Assembly (NCBI RefSeq): GCF_000830985.1
Contig: NZ_CP007151.1
Coordinates: 2,542,001-2,606,000, forward strand
Direction of reading: 5' to 3'
Origin: Marinobacter similis
GTDB taxonomy: Bacteria > Pseudomonadota > Gammaproteobacteria > Pseudomonadales > Oleiphilaceae
DNA length: 64,000 nt
Below the pieces are notes generated by a model. It saw only the letters and a program-made list of their open reading frames with translations, was not told the DNA's origin and searched no databases. This document shows, piece after piece, positions 31,557 to 42,588 of this stretch. Both the position numbers and the translations under genes were made by a program. Positions within the stretch are counted from its first letter, which is position 1, and each line of letters opens with the position of its first letter.

Positions 31557-33091
31557 CTAAACCAGTCTTTTTCGCTCATTCGAAGGTGGAATATGCATGG
31601 CCTCCCGGTATTTGGCTACCGTCCGCCGCGCCACCTTGATTCCTTGGTCCCCTAGCATGGCCGCAATTTTGCTGTCGCTCAACGGCTTTTTCGGCGTTTC
31701 CGCCGCGATCAGTTTCTTGATCATTGCACGGATGGCGGTCGATGAACATTCCCCGCCTTCATCCGTACTGACATGACTCGAGAAAAAGTACTTCAGCTCA
31801 AAGATGCCCCGGGGCGTGTGCATGTATTTTTGTGTCGTGACCCGGGAAATGGTCGACTCGTGCATCTCCACCGCCTGCGCAATATCCGACAGGATCAAGG
31901 GTTTCATGGCTTCTTCGCGTGATCCAGAAAGCCCTGCTGGTGTTCAACTATTCGGGTAGCCACCTTGAGCAGGGTTTCGTTACGGCTCTGCAGGCTCTTG
32001 ATAAACCATTTGGCTTCCTGCAGTTGATCGCGCAGGTAGGTGTTATCGGCACTGCTGTCTGCACGCCTTATAAGAGAAGCATAGCCTGCATTGACGCGGA
32101 TGCGCGGTGCGATTTCAGGATTTAACTCAACCCGCCACCGGCCGTTGTGTTTGCGAACGATGACATCCGGAATCACATAATCGGGCTCGGCGCGATCGAT
32201 CACGTCTCCGGGCCGTGGGTTCAAGCCGGTGATGAGGGCCAGAACCTCCCGCAATTGATCTTCTTTGAGCCGGCTGCGCCGCAGTAGTTGCGCGTAGTCG
32301 CGGTTACCCAACAGATTGATGTAGTGGGTAATCACCAGGCGGGCCTGGGACAGCCAGGGTGTTTCCGGCGGCAACTGGTTCAGCTGGATCAGCAGGCATT
32401 CCTGCAGGTCACGGGCAAATACGCCGGGGGGATCGAAATGCTGCAGGCGGTGCAGCACCGCTTCAACCTCGTCCAGTTCAACCGGGTCTTCATCCGCATC
32501 CTCTTGCAGCCCAGCGTGGATGTCCTCCGGAGTGCTGGTCAGGTAACCCCGTTCGTCCACGGCATCCATCAGGGCATGGGCAATGGCCTGGTCCCGTTCG
32601 CTCAACGGAGTCAGGTTCAGCTGCCACTCAAGGTGGTCCTGGAGGGTTTCCGTGGGTGAGTTCCGGGTCTCGAAATCGTGATCGTTCTCGTCGTCATTGC
32701 GCGCGGAGGTCGCCGGCGCTGACTGGTAGATATCGTCCCAGGCGGTATCAACAGGAAGATCGTCGGGAATGGTATCCGGAATCTCATTCTCCGATGACCA
32801 GTCGGGCCCGTTTTCAGACTCGTCCCAGTCCGGGGTGGTCTCGGGTGCCGGTTCCGAGGCTGTTTCGTTGGCTGGCTCGTCGTGATCAGAGCTGTCGTCT
32901 GCCGCGGGGGTGTCCGACGTGTCCGCCTGCTCGTCGTCCTCGGAGGTTTCCAGCATGGGATTAGATTCCAGCGCCTGCTGAATTTCCTGCTGAAGATCCA
33001 GGGTAGATAGCTGCAGTAGCCGGATCGCCTGTTGCAGCTGGGGTGTCATGGTCAGACTCTGACCCAGCTTTAACTGTAAGGAGGCTTTCAT
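31557..33091 (-). CDS. rpoN: RNA polymerase sigma-54 factor (frameshifted)
   Basis: Sigma factor for -24/-12 promoters, needing enhancer-binding ATPases. Region I starts [20 protein letters not shown], followed by the usual very acidic region II (about residues 50-130). The core-binding domain has [20 protein letters not shown]. The C-terminal HTH has [20 protein letters not shown] and the RpoN box [10 protein letters not shown]. The frame breaks near 31918, and one added G (CACGCGAAG to CACGGCGAAG) joins FLDHGEEA to [10 protein letters not shown]. The restored length is 511 residues. It lies downstream of lptB and upstream of hpf on the same strand, the classic order. Confidence 0.95.
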
Positions 33092-33252
33092 AACCATGGT
33101 TCAGGATCCGTCACTCGTCAGCACTCTGCGTTGCGGTCTGTTCAATAAAAAGTCGTTATGTGGCCGTCACTTGCCGATATCTAAAAAGAGCCTAGCAAGT
33201 TCTTTGCCGAGTTTACTTGCTCAAAGTCACCAACACAATCGGATGCTTGGCG

Positions 33253-33977
33253 TTACAGTCTGAATTCATTGCCCAGGTAAACCTCTTTCACCTGCTGGTT
33301 GGCCAGGATGGTTTCAGAATTGCCGGACGCAATAATGTGACCACCGGAGACAATGTAGCAGTCTCACAGATGTCCAGGGTTTCCCGCACGTTGTGGTCAG
33401 TGATCAGCACGCCGATGCCCTTGTCCCGGAGGTGGCGGATGATGTGCTTGATATCGCTCACTGAGATCGGGTCGACCCCGGCAAAGGGTTCGTCCAGCAG
33501 GATAAACGCAGGCTCCATGGCCAAGGCGCGGGCGATCTCGACCCGGCGGCGTTCACCGCCGGACAGGGCCATACCCACGCTGTCGCGAATGTGGGTGATG
33601 TGAAACTCTTCCAGAAGCTCTTCCAGCTTGTTTACCCGTTCGGTGCGGCTCAAGCTCTTGCGGGTTTCCAGAATGGCCATGATGTTGTCACGAACGGTCA
33701 GTTTGCGAAACACCGAGGCTTCCTGAGGCAGGTAGCCGATGCCTTTGCGGGCTCGGCCGTGCATCGGCAGCGGTGTGATGTCCTGGCTGTCGATGGTAAT
33801 GCGGCCATGATCCGCAGGTACCAGCCCGACAATCATGTAGAAGCAGGTGGTCTTACCGGCACCGTTAGGGCCCAGAAGGCCCACGATTTCGCCGCTGCGG
33901 ATCTCCAGCGAAACGTCAATCACCACCTTCTTGTGTTTGTAGCTTTTTGCCAGGTTACTGGCTCTGAGAACTGCCAT
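33253..33977 (-). CDS. lptB: LPS export ATP-binding protein LptB (frameshifted)
   Basis: Cytoplasmic ABC ATPase powering LptFG for LPS extraction. Walker A is [11 protein letters not shown], the signature [15 protein letters not shown], and Walker [14 protein letters not shown]. The frame breaks near 33358, just after [13 protein letters not shown]. One added C (ACTGCTACA to ACTGCCTACA) restores [18 protein letters not shown] and the end [10 protein letters not shown], giving 241 residues, the same as E. coli LptB. I chose ATG 33977 ([13 protein letters not shown]), which overlaps the lptA end by 23 bp. The 160 bp to rpoN contain AT-rich sequence but no clear promoter. Confidence 0.95.
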
Positions 33978-34509
33978 CGGATCCCTGTTTGCTCTTGGTA
34001 CTGCGTGGCTGGATGACCATTTCGACGCGGCCGCTACCGGTATTGCTGTCACCGCCTTGCGCGGTTACGACTCGGCGGACGGTATCATAATGAATGATGT
34101 CGCCCCGGAACAGGTTGCCATTCTGCTCAATGATGGCCTCCCTTTCAAAGGTCAGTTGGTCATCGCTGGCGGACCAGGTGATGTTTAGGGCGCGGGCATC
34201 GGTCTCACCCTCGCCGTCCCGGGTTGGCTGCTGATAGCGAGCGGGCAGGCCGGAGGCCTCAATGCGACTCAGGCCGTTGGCATCTCGATAAAGCACCACG
34301 CGCTCTGCGTTGAGCCGGGTCTTGCCCTGCTCCAGTTGGACGTCTCCGGTATAGGTGGCGATACCCTTGGAGTCGTCCAGTCGGGCGTTGTCGGCGCTCA
34401 CAGTGATCGGGGCGTCAGAGTCCAGGTTGAACGCGGTGGCAGGCCCGCTGATCGTCAGCGCCAGCGTGACAGCCAGCAGCGTTAGAGCTCGGTTATTGAC
34501 CAGTTTCAT
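33955..34509 (-). CDS. lptA: LPS transport periplasmic protein LptA
   Basis: Periplasmic beta-jellyroll protein bridging LptC and LptD for LPS transit. It has 184 residues. The signal peptide ([16 protein letters not shown]) is followed by [20 protein letters not shown] and repeated strands such as [20 protein letters not shown] and the [20 protein letters not shown] loop. It overlaps both lptC (17 bp) and lptB (23 bp), so the three are translationally coupled. No anomalies were seen. Confidence 0.94.
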   Translation of the reverse strand: MKLVNNRALTLLAVTLALTISGPATAFNLDSDAPITVSADNARLDDSKGIATYTGDVQLEQGKTRLNAERVVLYRDANGLSRIEASGLPARYQQPTRDGEGETDARALNITWSASDDQLTFEREAIIEQNGNLFRGDIIHYDTVRRVVTAQGGDSNTGSGRVEMVIQPRSTKSKQGSDGSSQSQ

Positions 34510-35155
34510 AGCGTCCTTCCACCTGAGATTTTAGTTCGAGGGTTCGGTCGTCAATCCAGGCTTTCATACCTGTTGCCCGGGTGACGCCAATTTGATCGGT
34601 GATGGTAACCGGTGCATCGGTGTACACGATGCCCTGATCGTTATCCAGAGTCAGGCTAGTGGTTGTCATCGTGGCCTCGCGTTCACCAATGGTCCGGATG
34701 ACCCGCACGTTGTCGGTCAGATAAAGCAGCCCCTCGTTCTGCAGCAGGCTGCCATTCTCCGACTCAACGATCCAGGGTTCTGTTTCTGGTTGGCCGAAAA
34801 GTTTGGCGCGGGGGGCTTTCATGGTGGCAATATTGCCTTCTTCGAACTGCTCGATTCGGGGGCTGGTGAACTGAATCTTCAGGTCGCCATTTTCGTCATA
34901 GGCGGTGTACTGGCCATTGATGACAAAGCCGTCGGGTTCGGCCTTGCCCCGAAGTTCCGCCGCATCGTCCTGAATTCGGGTGGGTTCGTCGCTACGCCAT
35001 AACAGGAACAGTGTCGCGGCGATCGTGCCGCCGAGAGCCAGGGTGCGCAACCATGGGCGGTCTGACAGCGTGAGCATCGCGATCAGGCCACTTTTGATCT
35101 CGTCGTTGCCGTTTCCATTTCCATTTTTGCGCTGGTCCTGAGAGCTGCTGCTCAT
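34493..35155 (-). CDS. lptC: LPS export protein LptC
   Basis: Bitopic inner-membrane protein passing LPS from LptB2FG to LptA. It has 220 residues. A polar N-terminal leader rich in Asn and Gly (KNGNGNGNDEIK) precedes the single membrane helix (LALGGTIAATLFLLW). The periplasmic LptC jellyroll has YTAYDENGDLKIQFTSPRIE and LTDNVRVIRTIGEREATM. The cytosolic leader of about 35 residues is longer than in E. coli LptC. It overlaps kdsC by 4 bp. Confidence 0.92.
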   Translation of the reverse strand: MSSSSQDQRKNGNGNGNDEIKSGLIAMLTLSDRPWLRTLALGGTIAATLFLLWRSDEPTRIQDDAAELRGKAEPDGFVINGQYTAYDENGDLKIQFTSPRIEQFEEGNIATMKAPRAKLFGQPETEPWIVESENGSLLQNEGLLYLTDNVRVIRTIGEREATMTTTSLTLDNDQGIVYTDAPVTITDQIGVTRATGMKAWIDDRTLELKSQVEGRYETGQ

Positions 35156-35720
35156 GTGTCGGGCTCCAGATAGCTCGCCAGGGTAGCGCCAAGCTTGCCC
35201 TGAGCAGTCAGCAACAGATCACTCACTTCACGCACGGCGCCGCTGCCACCGGCGGCCTGGGTGCAATAGTCGGCGTGTTCACGTACCAGCCAATAGCCGT
35301 TGGGCACCGTCAGCCCAAGGCCAGCAAAACGGATGGCTGGCAGGTCTGGCAGGTCGTCGCCCATGTAGCGATTGCCTCGGCTGGCAGGTTCATGGTGCTG
35401 AGCAGTTCCTGCAGCGCGATCCGTTTATCCTCGCGCCCCTGCATCAGGTGGGGAATGCCCAGATCCCGCATCCGCTTTTCGGTGAGGGGCGACTTTCGGC
35501 CGGTGATCACGGCGACATCAATGCCCGCCGCCATCAGCTGTTTCATGCCCAGGCCGTCGAGGATGTTGAAGGCTTTGAGCTCGTCGCCATGGGCGCTGAA
35601 ATAGAGTCTGCCGTCGCTCATGATGCCGTCGACGTCAAACGCAATCAGGCGGATCCCGGCGGCTTTGGTCAGGAGTTCCTGCGGCCAGTTCGCGGTTAGC
35701 GGGCTGATCGGGTCTGACAT
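35152..35720 (-). CDS. kdsC: 3-deoxy-D-manno-octulosonate 8-phosphate phosphatase (frameshifted)
   Basis: HAD-family phosphatase producing Kdo for the LPS inner core. Motif I is RLIAFDVDGIMSDGRLYF, motif II is VAVITGRKS, and motif IV is AYMGDDLPDLPAI. The frame breaks near 35369 inside motif IV, and one added C (ATCGCTACATGG to ATCGCCTACATGG) restores it, giving 189 residues. The stop-start overlap TGATG couples it to kdsD upstream, and its end overlaps lptC. Confidence 0.94.
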
Positions 35721-36699
35721 CAGATAACTCCTGCCCGAAGCAGGTCGTGCATGTTGATCGCGCCCACCAAGCTGCCGCTCTGGTCGGTCACCGGCAGGGC
35801 GTTAATTTTCATTTCTTCCATAATGTTCAGGCTTCCGCCGCCAGGTGGTCGGCCTGAATGGTTTTGCCGTTGGGGGTCATGACGTCTTCGATTGCGGTGG
35901 TGTGTACGTCGACGTTCTTATCGAGCGTGCGACGCAGATCGCCGTCGGTAAACACGCCGGTTAGCTTGCCTGAAGCATCCAGTACCGTGGTCATGCCCAG
36001 TCCCTTACGGGATATTTCCAGCAGGGCGCCGCTGAGGGTGGTGCCTTCAGGGACTTTAGGAATGCGCTCGCCGGTGTGCATGATGTCGGAAACCCTTAGC
36101 AGGAGCCGGCGCCCGAGCGTGCCACCGGGGTGAGAGAATGCAAAATCTTCCTTACTGAAGCCGCGCGCTTCCAGCAGGGCAACCGCGAGAGCGTCTCCCA
36201 TAACCAGCGTGGCCGTGGTGCTTGAGGTGGGTGCCAGGCCCAGCGGGCAGGCTTCGGTTTCAACGCTCACATCCAGGTTGGCCACCGCTTCCCGGGCCAA
36301 TACCGAATCCGGGTTGCCGGTCATGCTGATCAGCGGGGCGTCCATACGTTTGATCAGCGGCAGAATGGTAACCACTTCGCTGGTGTTGCCGCTGTTGGAT
36401 ATGGCAATGACTACGTCCTGACTGGTAATCATGCCGAGGTCACCGTGGCTGGCTTCGCCGGGATGGACGAAAAACGACGGGGTGCCGGTGCTCGCCAGGG
36501 TTGCCGCAATCTTGTTACCAATGTGCCCGGATTTGCCCATGCCGGTGACCACAACCCGGCCTTTGCAGGCCATGATTACCTCGCACGCCTTGATAAAGTG
36601 GTGATCAATGCGTCCTTCCAGAGCATCAATGGCATCGCGTTCGATACGGATGGCTTGAAGCGCGGAAGTGCGAAAGTCCTTTGAGCTCTGTTCAGTCAT
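35720..36699 (-). CDS. kdsD: Arabinose-5-phosphate isomerase KdsD (frameshifted)
   Basis: SIS-domain sugar isomerase making arabinose-5-phosphate, the first committed Kdo precursor. The N-terminal SIS domain has GRVVVTGMGKSGHIGNKIAA and VVIAISNSGNTSEVV. Two C-terminal CBS domains follow (VSDIMHTGERIPKVPE; IEDVMTPNGKTIQ). The frame breaks near 35830 inside the last CBS, and one added C (GAAGCCTGAAC to GAAGCCCTGAAC) restores NIMEEMKINALPVTDQSGSL and the end HDLLRAGVI, giving 326 residues. I chose ATG 36699 (MTEQSSKDF); an upstream ATG at 36807 gives an atypical extension. It heads the kdsD-kdsC-lptCAB-rpoN cluster. Confidence 0.94.
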
Positions 36700-36773
36700 C
36701 GGGATAAGGGCCTGGTTTGCTTGGGTGAACATGGTTATCAATGCATCGCACGGTGTCTGGTTTTGGGGCAATG

Positions 36774-36797
36774 CCGCTGAAGTTACAGCGGAGTATA
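36774..36797 (-). promoter_or_regulatory. Extended -10 promoter and overlapping palindrome upstream of kdsD
   Basis: On minus, TGATATACT (extended -10, 36792-36800) lies about 95 nt upstream of the kdsD ATG. A perfect hairpin/palindrome, CCGCTG-AAGTTA-CAGCGG (36774-36791), covers the expected transcription start. It could be an operator or an early leader hairpin. The rest of 36700-36773 shows nothing recognisable. Confidence 0.4.
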
Positions 36798-36892
36798 TCA
36801 TTTTCAATCAGAGACGCCGTGGGTTACCGGGTGCGTTACCGAAAGTTCAGGGAAACTGATCAAAGTGTTCATGTTTTTTCGGCTTTGACCGA

Positions 36893-36919
36893 TTGAGCTT
36901 CAAGCTTCCTTGGCATAAT
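36893..36919 (+). promoter_or_regulatory. Possible promoter for mlaFEDCB
   Basis: TTGAGC, a short 15-nt spacer and CATAAT lie about 60 nt upstream of the mlaF ATG. The spacing is sub-optimal. An alternative -35, TTGACC at 36886, is too far away (22-23 nt). Confidence 0.3.
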
Positions 36920-36978
36920 GTAGCCGCACTTTTTAACCGCACTTTCACAAGGTGGGGTTGCGTACAAAGGGTAGGGTT

Positions 36979-37790
36979 ATGGACAGTCCCGCATACATAT
37001 CATTGAGAGACGTTGTATTTTCCCGTTCAGGCGTCGAGTTCTGGATGGCGTAACCCTGGATATACCCCGTGGTAAAATCACCGCCATCATGGGGCCGAGT
37101 GGCACCGGAAAGACCACGGTGTTGCGGCTGATAGGTGGCCAGCTGCGACCCGATTCCGGCAGCGTCATTCTTGATGGCCACGACGTGCCGAACCTGAAGC
37201 GCGGCGCGCTGTACAAGCTGCGGGAAAATATCGGCATGTTGTTCCAGAGCGGAGCCCTGTTTACCGATCTCAATGTATACGAGAACGTGGCGTTTCCTCT
37301 GCGAGTGCACACCTCGCTGCCTGAGGACATGATTCACGATATCGTGCTAATGAAGCTGGAAGCGGTGGGCCTGCGCGGCGCTCGGTCATTAATGCCATCA
37401 GAGTTGTCCGGCGGGATGACCCGGCGAGTTGCGCTGGCCCGCAGTATTGCCCTGGATCCAGACCTGATCATGTACGACGAGCCTTTCGCCGGCCAGGATC
37501 CGATCACCATGGGCGTATTGGTAAAGCTGATTCGGGATCTCAACAGTTCCATGGGTCTGACCAGTGTGCTGGTGTCCCACGATGTGCCGGAATCCCTCAG
37601 TATCTGCCATCACGCTTGCATCATCGCTGATGGCAAGGTGATCGGTGAGGGCACGCCGGACGAAATTCGGGCTCATCCGTCCGAGCAAATTCAGCAGTTC
37701 CTGCGCGGGCAACCTGATGGTCCGGTGCCGTTCCATTATCCTGCCGGTCCCGCGGACGCTGATTATGGACTCTCCGGGGAGGCTTCTTGA
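36979..37790 (+). CDS. mlaF: Phospholipid transport ATP-binding protein MlaF (frameshifted)
   Basis: ABC ATPase of the MlaFEDB complex, which moves phospholipids between the membranes to keep outer-membrane asymmetry. It starts [16 protein letters not shown]. The frame breaks near 37025, and one added T (CGTTCAGG to CGTTTCAGG) continues into [20 protein letters not shown]. Walker A is [10 protein letters not shown], the signature [14 protein letters not shown], and Walker [14 protein letters not shown]. The restored length is 270 residues. It heads mlaF-E-D-C-B, and its stop overlaps the mlaE start. Confidence 0.95.
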
Positions 37791-38569
37791 TCGATCGAAT
37801 TGTGGCGTTGGGCCGTTGGGGGCTGACCACCTTGTCGGCACTCGGTCGTTCAGGGCAGTTTCTGGCGGGCGTTGTGGTCGGTGTCCCGAGGCCGAGCATT
37901 GGGTTTCCGCTGCTGGTAAAGCAGCTATACGCCGTGGGTGTTCTTTCGCTGGCGATCATTATCGTGTCCGGCCTGTTCATTGGCATGGTGTTGGGGTTGC
38001 AGGGCTACACCATTCTCAGTGACTACGGCTCTGAAGCGGCCATTGGCCAGATGATCGCGCTGACGCTGGTGCGTGAGCTGGGGCCGGTGGTGACAGCACT
38101 GCTTTTTGCGGGGCGCGCCGGGTCTGCTCTAACCGCCGAAATCGGTCTGATGAAAGCGACAGAACAATTGTCGAGCATGGAGATGATGGGGGTCGACCCT
38201 TTGCGACGGGTCATTGCGCCGAGGCTCTGGGCCGGTTTCATTGCCATGCCAGTGCTGGCCATTATCTTTTCGGCGGTGGGAATATGGGGCGGAATGCTCG
38301 TAGGTGTCGATTGGCTCGGCGTTTTTGAGGGTTCGTTCTGGGGTAATATGCAGTCATCTGTGGACTTCGTGGATGACGTGCTCAACGGCGTGATCAAAAG
38401 CGTGGTATTCGGCTTCGTCTGCACCTGGATCGCGGTCTACCAGGGTTACGACTGTGTACCGACTTCCGCAGGTATCAGTTCGGCGACGACGAAAACGGTG
38501 GTGTATTCGTCGCTGGCAGTACTGGCGCTGGATTTTGTGTTGACCGCCGTGATGTTTGGCGACTTTTGA
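37787..38569 (+). CDS. mlaE: Phospholipid transport permease MlaE
   Basis: Inner-membrane permease of the Mla system, 260 residues. It has about five helices and the conserved [20 protein letters not shown] motif, then [20 protein letters not shown], which contacts MlaF. TTG start at 37787 ([12 protein letters not shown]) overlaps the mlaF stop (TTGA). No anomalies were seen. Confidence 0.95.
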   Translation: MIDRIVALGRWGLTTLSALGRSGQFLAGVVVGVPRPSIGFPLLVKQLYAVGVLSLAIIIVSGLFIGMVLGLQGYTILSDYGSEAAIGQMIALTLVRELGPVVTALLFAGRAGSALTAEIGLMKATEQLSSMEMMGVDPLRRVIAPRLWAGFIAMPVLAIIFSAVGIWGGMLVGVDWLGVFEGSFWGNMQSSVDFVDDVLNGVIKSVVFGFVCTWIAVYQGYDCVPTSAGISSATTKTVVYSSLAVLALDFVLTAVMFGDF

Positions 38570-38600
38570 ACTTACGACTGACAGAAAGGTAGGTGGAGCG

Positions 38601-39053
38601 GTGATAACCCAGAGAACAACGGAAGTCATTGTCGGAGTGTTTATGGTTGCTGGACTGGCGGCGCTGCTGTTTCTCGCTCTGCAAGTCAGTGGCCTGACGC
38701 CCAAATCGGCCGAAGGTACGTATACGGTGTATGCCAACTTCAATGATACCGGTGGGCTGGCACCCAGAGGGCGGGTTTCAATGGCCGGGGTTACGGTTGG
38801 CACTATCGAGTCTATCAGCCTTGATAAAAAAACGTTTCAGGCAAAAGTGGAGATGGCGATCAGCGCTGATATAGACACCATCCCATCAGACAGTTCGGCA
38901 GTAATACGTACATCGGGCCTGCTCGGTGAACAGTACATTGATATATCCGTGGGGGGAGAGATGGAATCGTTGGCAGACGGCGACACCTTCTACTCCACCC
39001 AGTCGGCCATGAATCTGGAACGGCTGATCAGTAATTTTGCTTCCGGCCGGTGA
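38601..39053 (+). CDS. mlaD: Phospholipid transport substrate-binding protein MlaD
   Basis: MCE-domain protein of the inner membrane, forming the hexameric ring that receives lipids for MlaC. It has 150 residues. The membrane anchor VGVFMVAGLAALLFLALQVS is followed by the MCE domain (YTVYANFNDTGGLAPRGRVS, AGVTVGTIESISLDKKTF) and the C-terminal VIRTSGLLGEQYIDISVGG. I chose a GTG start at 38601 (MITQRTTEVIVG) because the usual N-terminus is RTTEV; the open frame extends upstream to 38556 into mlaE. AGGTAGGTGG precedes it. Confidence 0.93.
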   Translation: MITQRTTEVIVGVFMVAGLAALLFLALQVSGLTPKSAEGTYTVYANFNDTGGLAPRGRVSMAGVTVGTIESISLDKKTFQAKVEMAISADIDTIPSDSSAVIRTSGLLGEQYIDISVGGEMESLADGDTFYSTQSAMNLERLISNFASGR

Positions 39054-39113
39054 CGGGCTGATGGCGGGCTGATGAACAGGAACGCAGGGAACTGGCTTTC
39101 ATAGGAGATTGGA

Positions 39114-39767
39114 ATGTTTGTGGTGAAACAACGATTGTTTTTGCTGTTTGTACTGGCCGCCTTCGCGGTGGGTTCTGCTCATGCCGGAGCCGCTGAGGAC
39201 CTCAAGGCTTATGTAGATCAGAATACCCAGAGCCTGGTTGAAAAACTGAATGCCGAGCGCGGCCTGTACGACGAAGATCCCGAAGCGTTTTACGCCAGCA
39301 TGGATGAGTCGTTGCAGGACTTTGTTGATTTTCGCCGTATCGCTGCCCGTGTGATGGGCCGGTATGCACGTCAGACTACTCCCGAGCAGCGTGATGAATT
39401 TGTTTTAAAGTTCAAACGCAGCTTGTTTGATAGTTACGCCAAGGCCCTTGTTGAAGCTGATAAATTCGAAATTGTGGTCAAGGAGGCGACCATCAACCCT
39501 CAGGATGCCGGCCGCGCTTCGGTTCAGATGGAGGTGATCAGTGCATCAGGTACCCGTTACCCGGTGACCTACTCCATGTACAAGAACGGCGATGGCCAGT
39601 GGATGATGGAGAATGTGATCGTCGAAGGCGTGAACATTGGTCTTGCCTTTCGTGACCGCTTTGCCCAAGAGATGGAAGAGCACCGCGGCCAGATTCAAGT
39701 CGTTATTGATGGTTGGGGTGATGCGGTTAAATCCCTGAACCTGGACAAGGAAGTCGACAAGTCGTGA
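39114..39767 (+). CDS. mlaC: Phospholipid-binding protein MlaC
   Basis: Periplasmic carrier shuttling phospholipids between MlaD and the outer-membrane MlaA-porin complex. It has 217 residues with a clear signal peptide (RLFLLFVLAAFAVGSAHAGA). The MlaC/Ttg2D fold appears in VDFRRIAARVMGRYARQTTP and SLFDSYAKALVEADKFEIVV. TAGGAGAT precedes the ATG. Its last bases overlap the mlaB start codon. MlaA is not in the window. Confidence 0.94.
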   Translation: MFVVKQRLFLLFVLAAFAVGSAHAGAAEDLKAYVDQNTQSLVEKLNAERGLYDEDPEAFYASMDESLQDFVDFRRIAARVMGRYARQTTPEQRDEFVLKFKRSLFDSYAKALVEADKFEIVVKEATINPQDAGRASVQMEVISASGTRYPVTYSMYKNGDGQWMMENVIVEGVNIGLAFRDRFAQEMEEHRGQIQVVIDGWGDAVKSLNLDKEVDKS

Positions 39768-40090
39768 CCGCTGTCGTGGCCTCAAAGGAGCCCCGTGTCG
39801 AGAGGACGAGCGACATCCTGGTAGTGACCGGCGAAGTGGATGCAGAGTCCGTCGTGGCGCTGAGGTCAGAGGGGGAGGCGGTTATTCGCGCTGCCGCCGT
39901 TAATCTGACGGTGGATCTTGAGGGGCTTGAGACGGCGCACAGTGTTGTGTTGTCGATGCTCCTTTGCTGGCAGCGGCTGGCGGCCAGCCAGGGTGTGTCT
40001 CTGACCTATCAAGGCGTGAGCGAGCGTCTGCTGTCGTTGGCAGCTCTAAGCCATCTCGATGACCAACTGCCCGGATTTTCTCGCAAATAA
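39764..40090 (+). CDS. mlaB: STAS-domain protein MlaB
   Basis: Small cytoplasmic STAS protein (108 residues) that stabilises MlaF in the MlaFEDB complex. GTG start at 39764 overlaps the mlaC stop (TCGTGA). The STAS core reads ILVVTGEVDAESVVALRSEG then LTVDLEGLETAHSVVLSMLL; the usual conserved Thr/Ser after the D..G loop is represented by AHSVVLS. It closes the mla operon. No anomalies were seen. Confidence 0.9.
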   Translation: MTAVVASKEPRVERTSDILVVTGEVDAESVVALRSEGEAVIRAAAVNLTVDLEGLETAHSVVLSMLLCWQRLAASQGVSLTYQGVSERLLSLAALSHLDDQLPGFSRK

Positions 40091-40144
40091 TTTTGCTCTA
40101 CCACCAGTTGAGGTTGGCGGTATCTTCGTTACCCAATGGTAAAG

Positions 40145-40173
40145 CTGACCCAGCCTCTGTAATTGGTTACAAT
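40145..40173 (+). promoter_or_regulatory. Sigma-70 promoter for ibaG-murA
   Basis: CTGACC (-35), an exact 17-nt spacer and TACAAT (-10) lie 36 nt upstream of the ibaG ATG, separating it from the mla operon. Confidence 0.55.
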
Positions 40174-40184
40174 CTCGCCCCTGA

Positions 40185-41741
<1,557 letters not shown>

Positions 41742-41770
41742 CGGAAACAAACGGGAAACCGGAAGGACGC

Positions 41771-42418
41771 ATGACAGATTCCATCACCATCGCATTGTCG
41801 AAGGGGCGCATCCTCGAAGAGACGCTGCCACTGCTGGCGGAAGCCGGCATTGAGCTGGTCGACGACATCAAGAAATCCCGCAAGCTGGTTTTCCCGACAA
41901 CGGATCCCAGCGTACGGGTACTTATCATCCGGGCCACGGACGTACCGACTTACGTTCAGTACGGCGGCGCTGATCTTGGCGTTACCGGCAAGGATGTGTT
42001 GATGGAGCATGGTGGTGAGGGTTTGTATGAGCCGCTGGATCTGAATATTTCCCGGTGCCGGCTGATGACTGCGGGCCCCAAAGACCAAACGCCACCGAGT
42101 GGCCGGATCAAGGTCGCGACCAAGTTCGTGAATCTGGCCCGCAGCTACTATTCGGCCCAGGGTCGGCAGGCGGACATCATCAAGTTGTATGGTGCTATGG
42201 AACTGGCGCCGATTCTCGGGCTGGCGGATGAGATTGTCGATATCGTGGATACTGGCAACACTCTGAAGGCCAATGGTCTGGAGGCTCGGGAGCTGATTGA
42301 GCACATCAGCAGCCGCTTGGTGGTCAACCGGGCGTCCATGAAGATGAAACACGAAAAGATTAACCCCATAATCGAAAAGATGTCCGCGGCCGTAGATAAA
42401 CGTCGAGTCGCGGAGTAA
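41771..42418 (+). CDS. hisG: ATP phosphoribosyltransferase, short form (HisG)
   Basis: First enzyme of histidine biosynthesis, joining ATP and PRPP. At 215 residues it is the short form ([60 protein letters not shown]), which in known systems needs the HisRS-like regulatory subunit HisZ, and no hisZ is in this window. GGAAGGA precedes the ATG. It is followed by the inverted-repeat element at 42427-42520 before hisD, a common gammaproteobacterial murA-hisG-hisD-hisC order. Confidence 0.95.
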   Translation: MTDSITIALSKGRILEETLPLLAEAGIELVDDIKKSRKLVFPTTDPSVRVLIIRATDVPTYVQYGGADLGVTGKDVLMEHGGEGLYEPLDLNISRCRLMTAGPKDQTPPSGRIKVATKFVNLARSYYSAQGRQADIIKLYGAMELAPILGLADEIVDIVDTGNTLKANGLEARELIEHISSRLVVNRASMKMKHEKINPIIEKMSAAVDKRRVAE

Positions 42419-42426
42419 GAAGCGGC

Positions 42427-42520
42427 CGGGCGAGGCTCCCCAAAACCCGCTCAAGCACGTCCATGTGGCGCTTGAGCTCCGCCATCCTTGGCTCCGCACA
42501 GTTTTGGGAAGCCTCGCCCG
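42427..42520 (-). repeat. Intergenic two-hairpin element, copy A (hisG/hisD)
   Basis: Outer arms 42427-42446 and 42501-42520 are inverted repeats of 20 bp with one mismatch. The core is read on minus. It contains a small hairpin GCC-AAGGAT-GGC (42481-42492) and a second, CACATGGACGTG (42456-42467), inside a longer CTCAAGC/GCTTGAG stem (42450-42476). The core aligns well with copy B at 45031-45136 in the opposite orientation, but the arms do not. Confidence 0.85.
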
Positions 42521-42588
42521 ACCACTTCCCCTAGCCTGAGCAGGGCTTCCGCAGTTCCACGATGTTAATTCCAGATAGGATTTGATAG

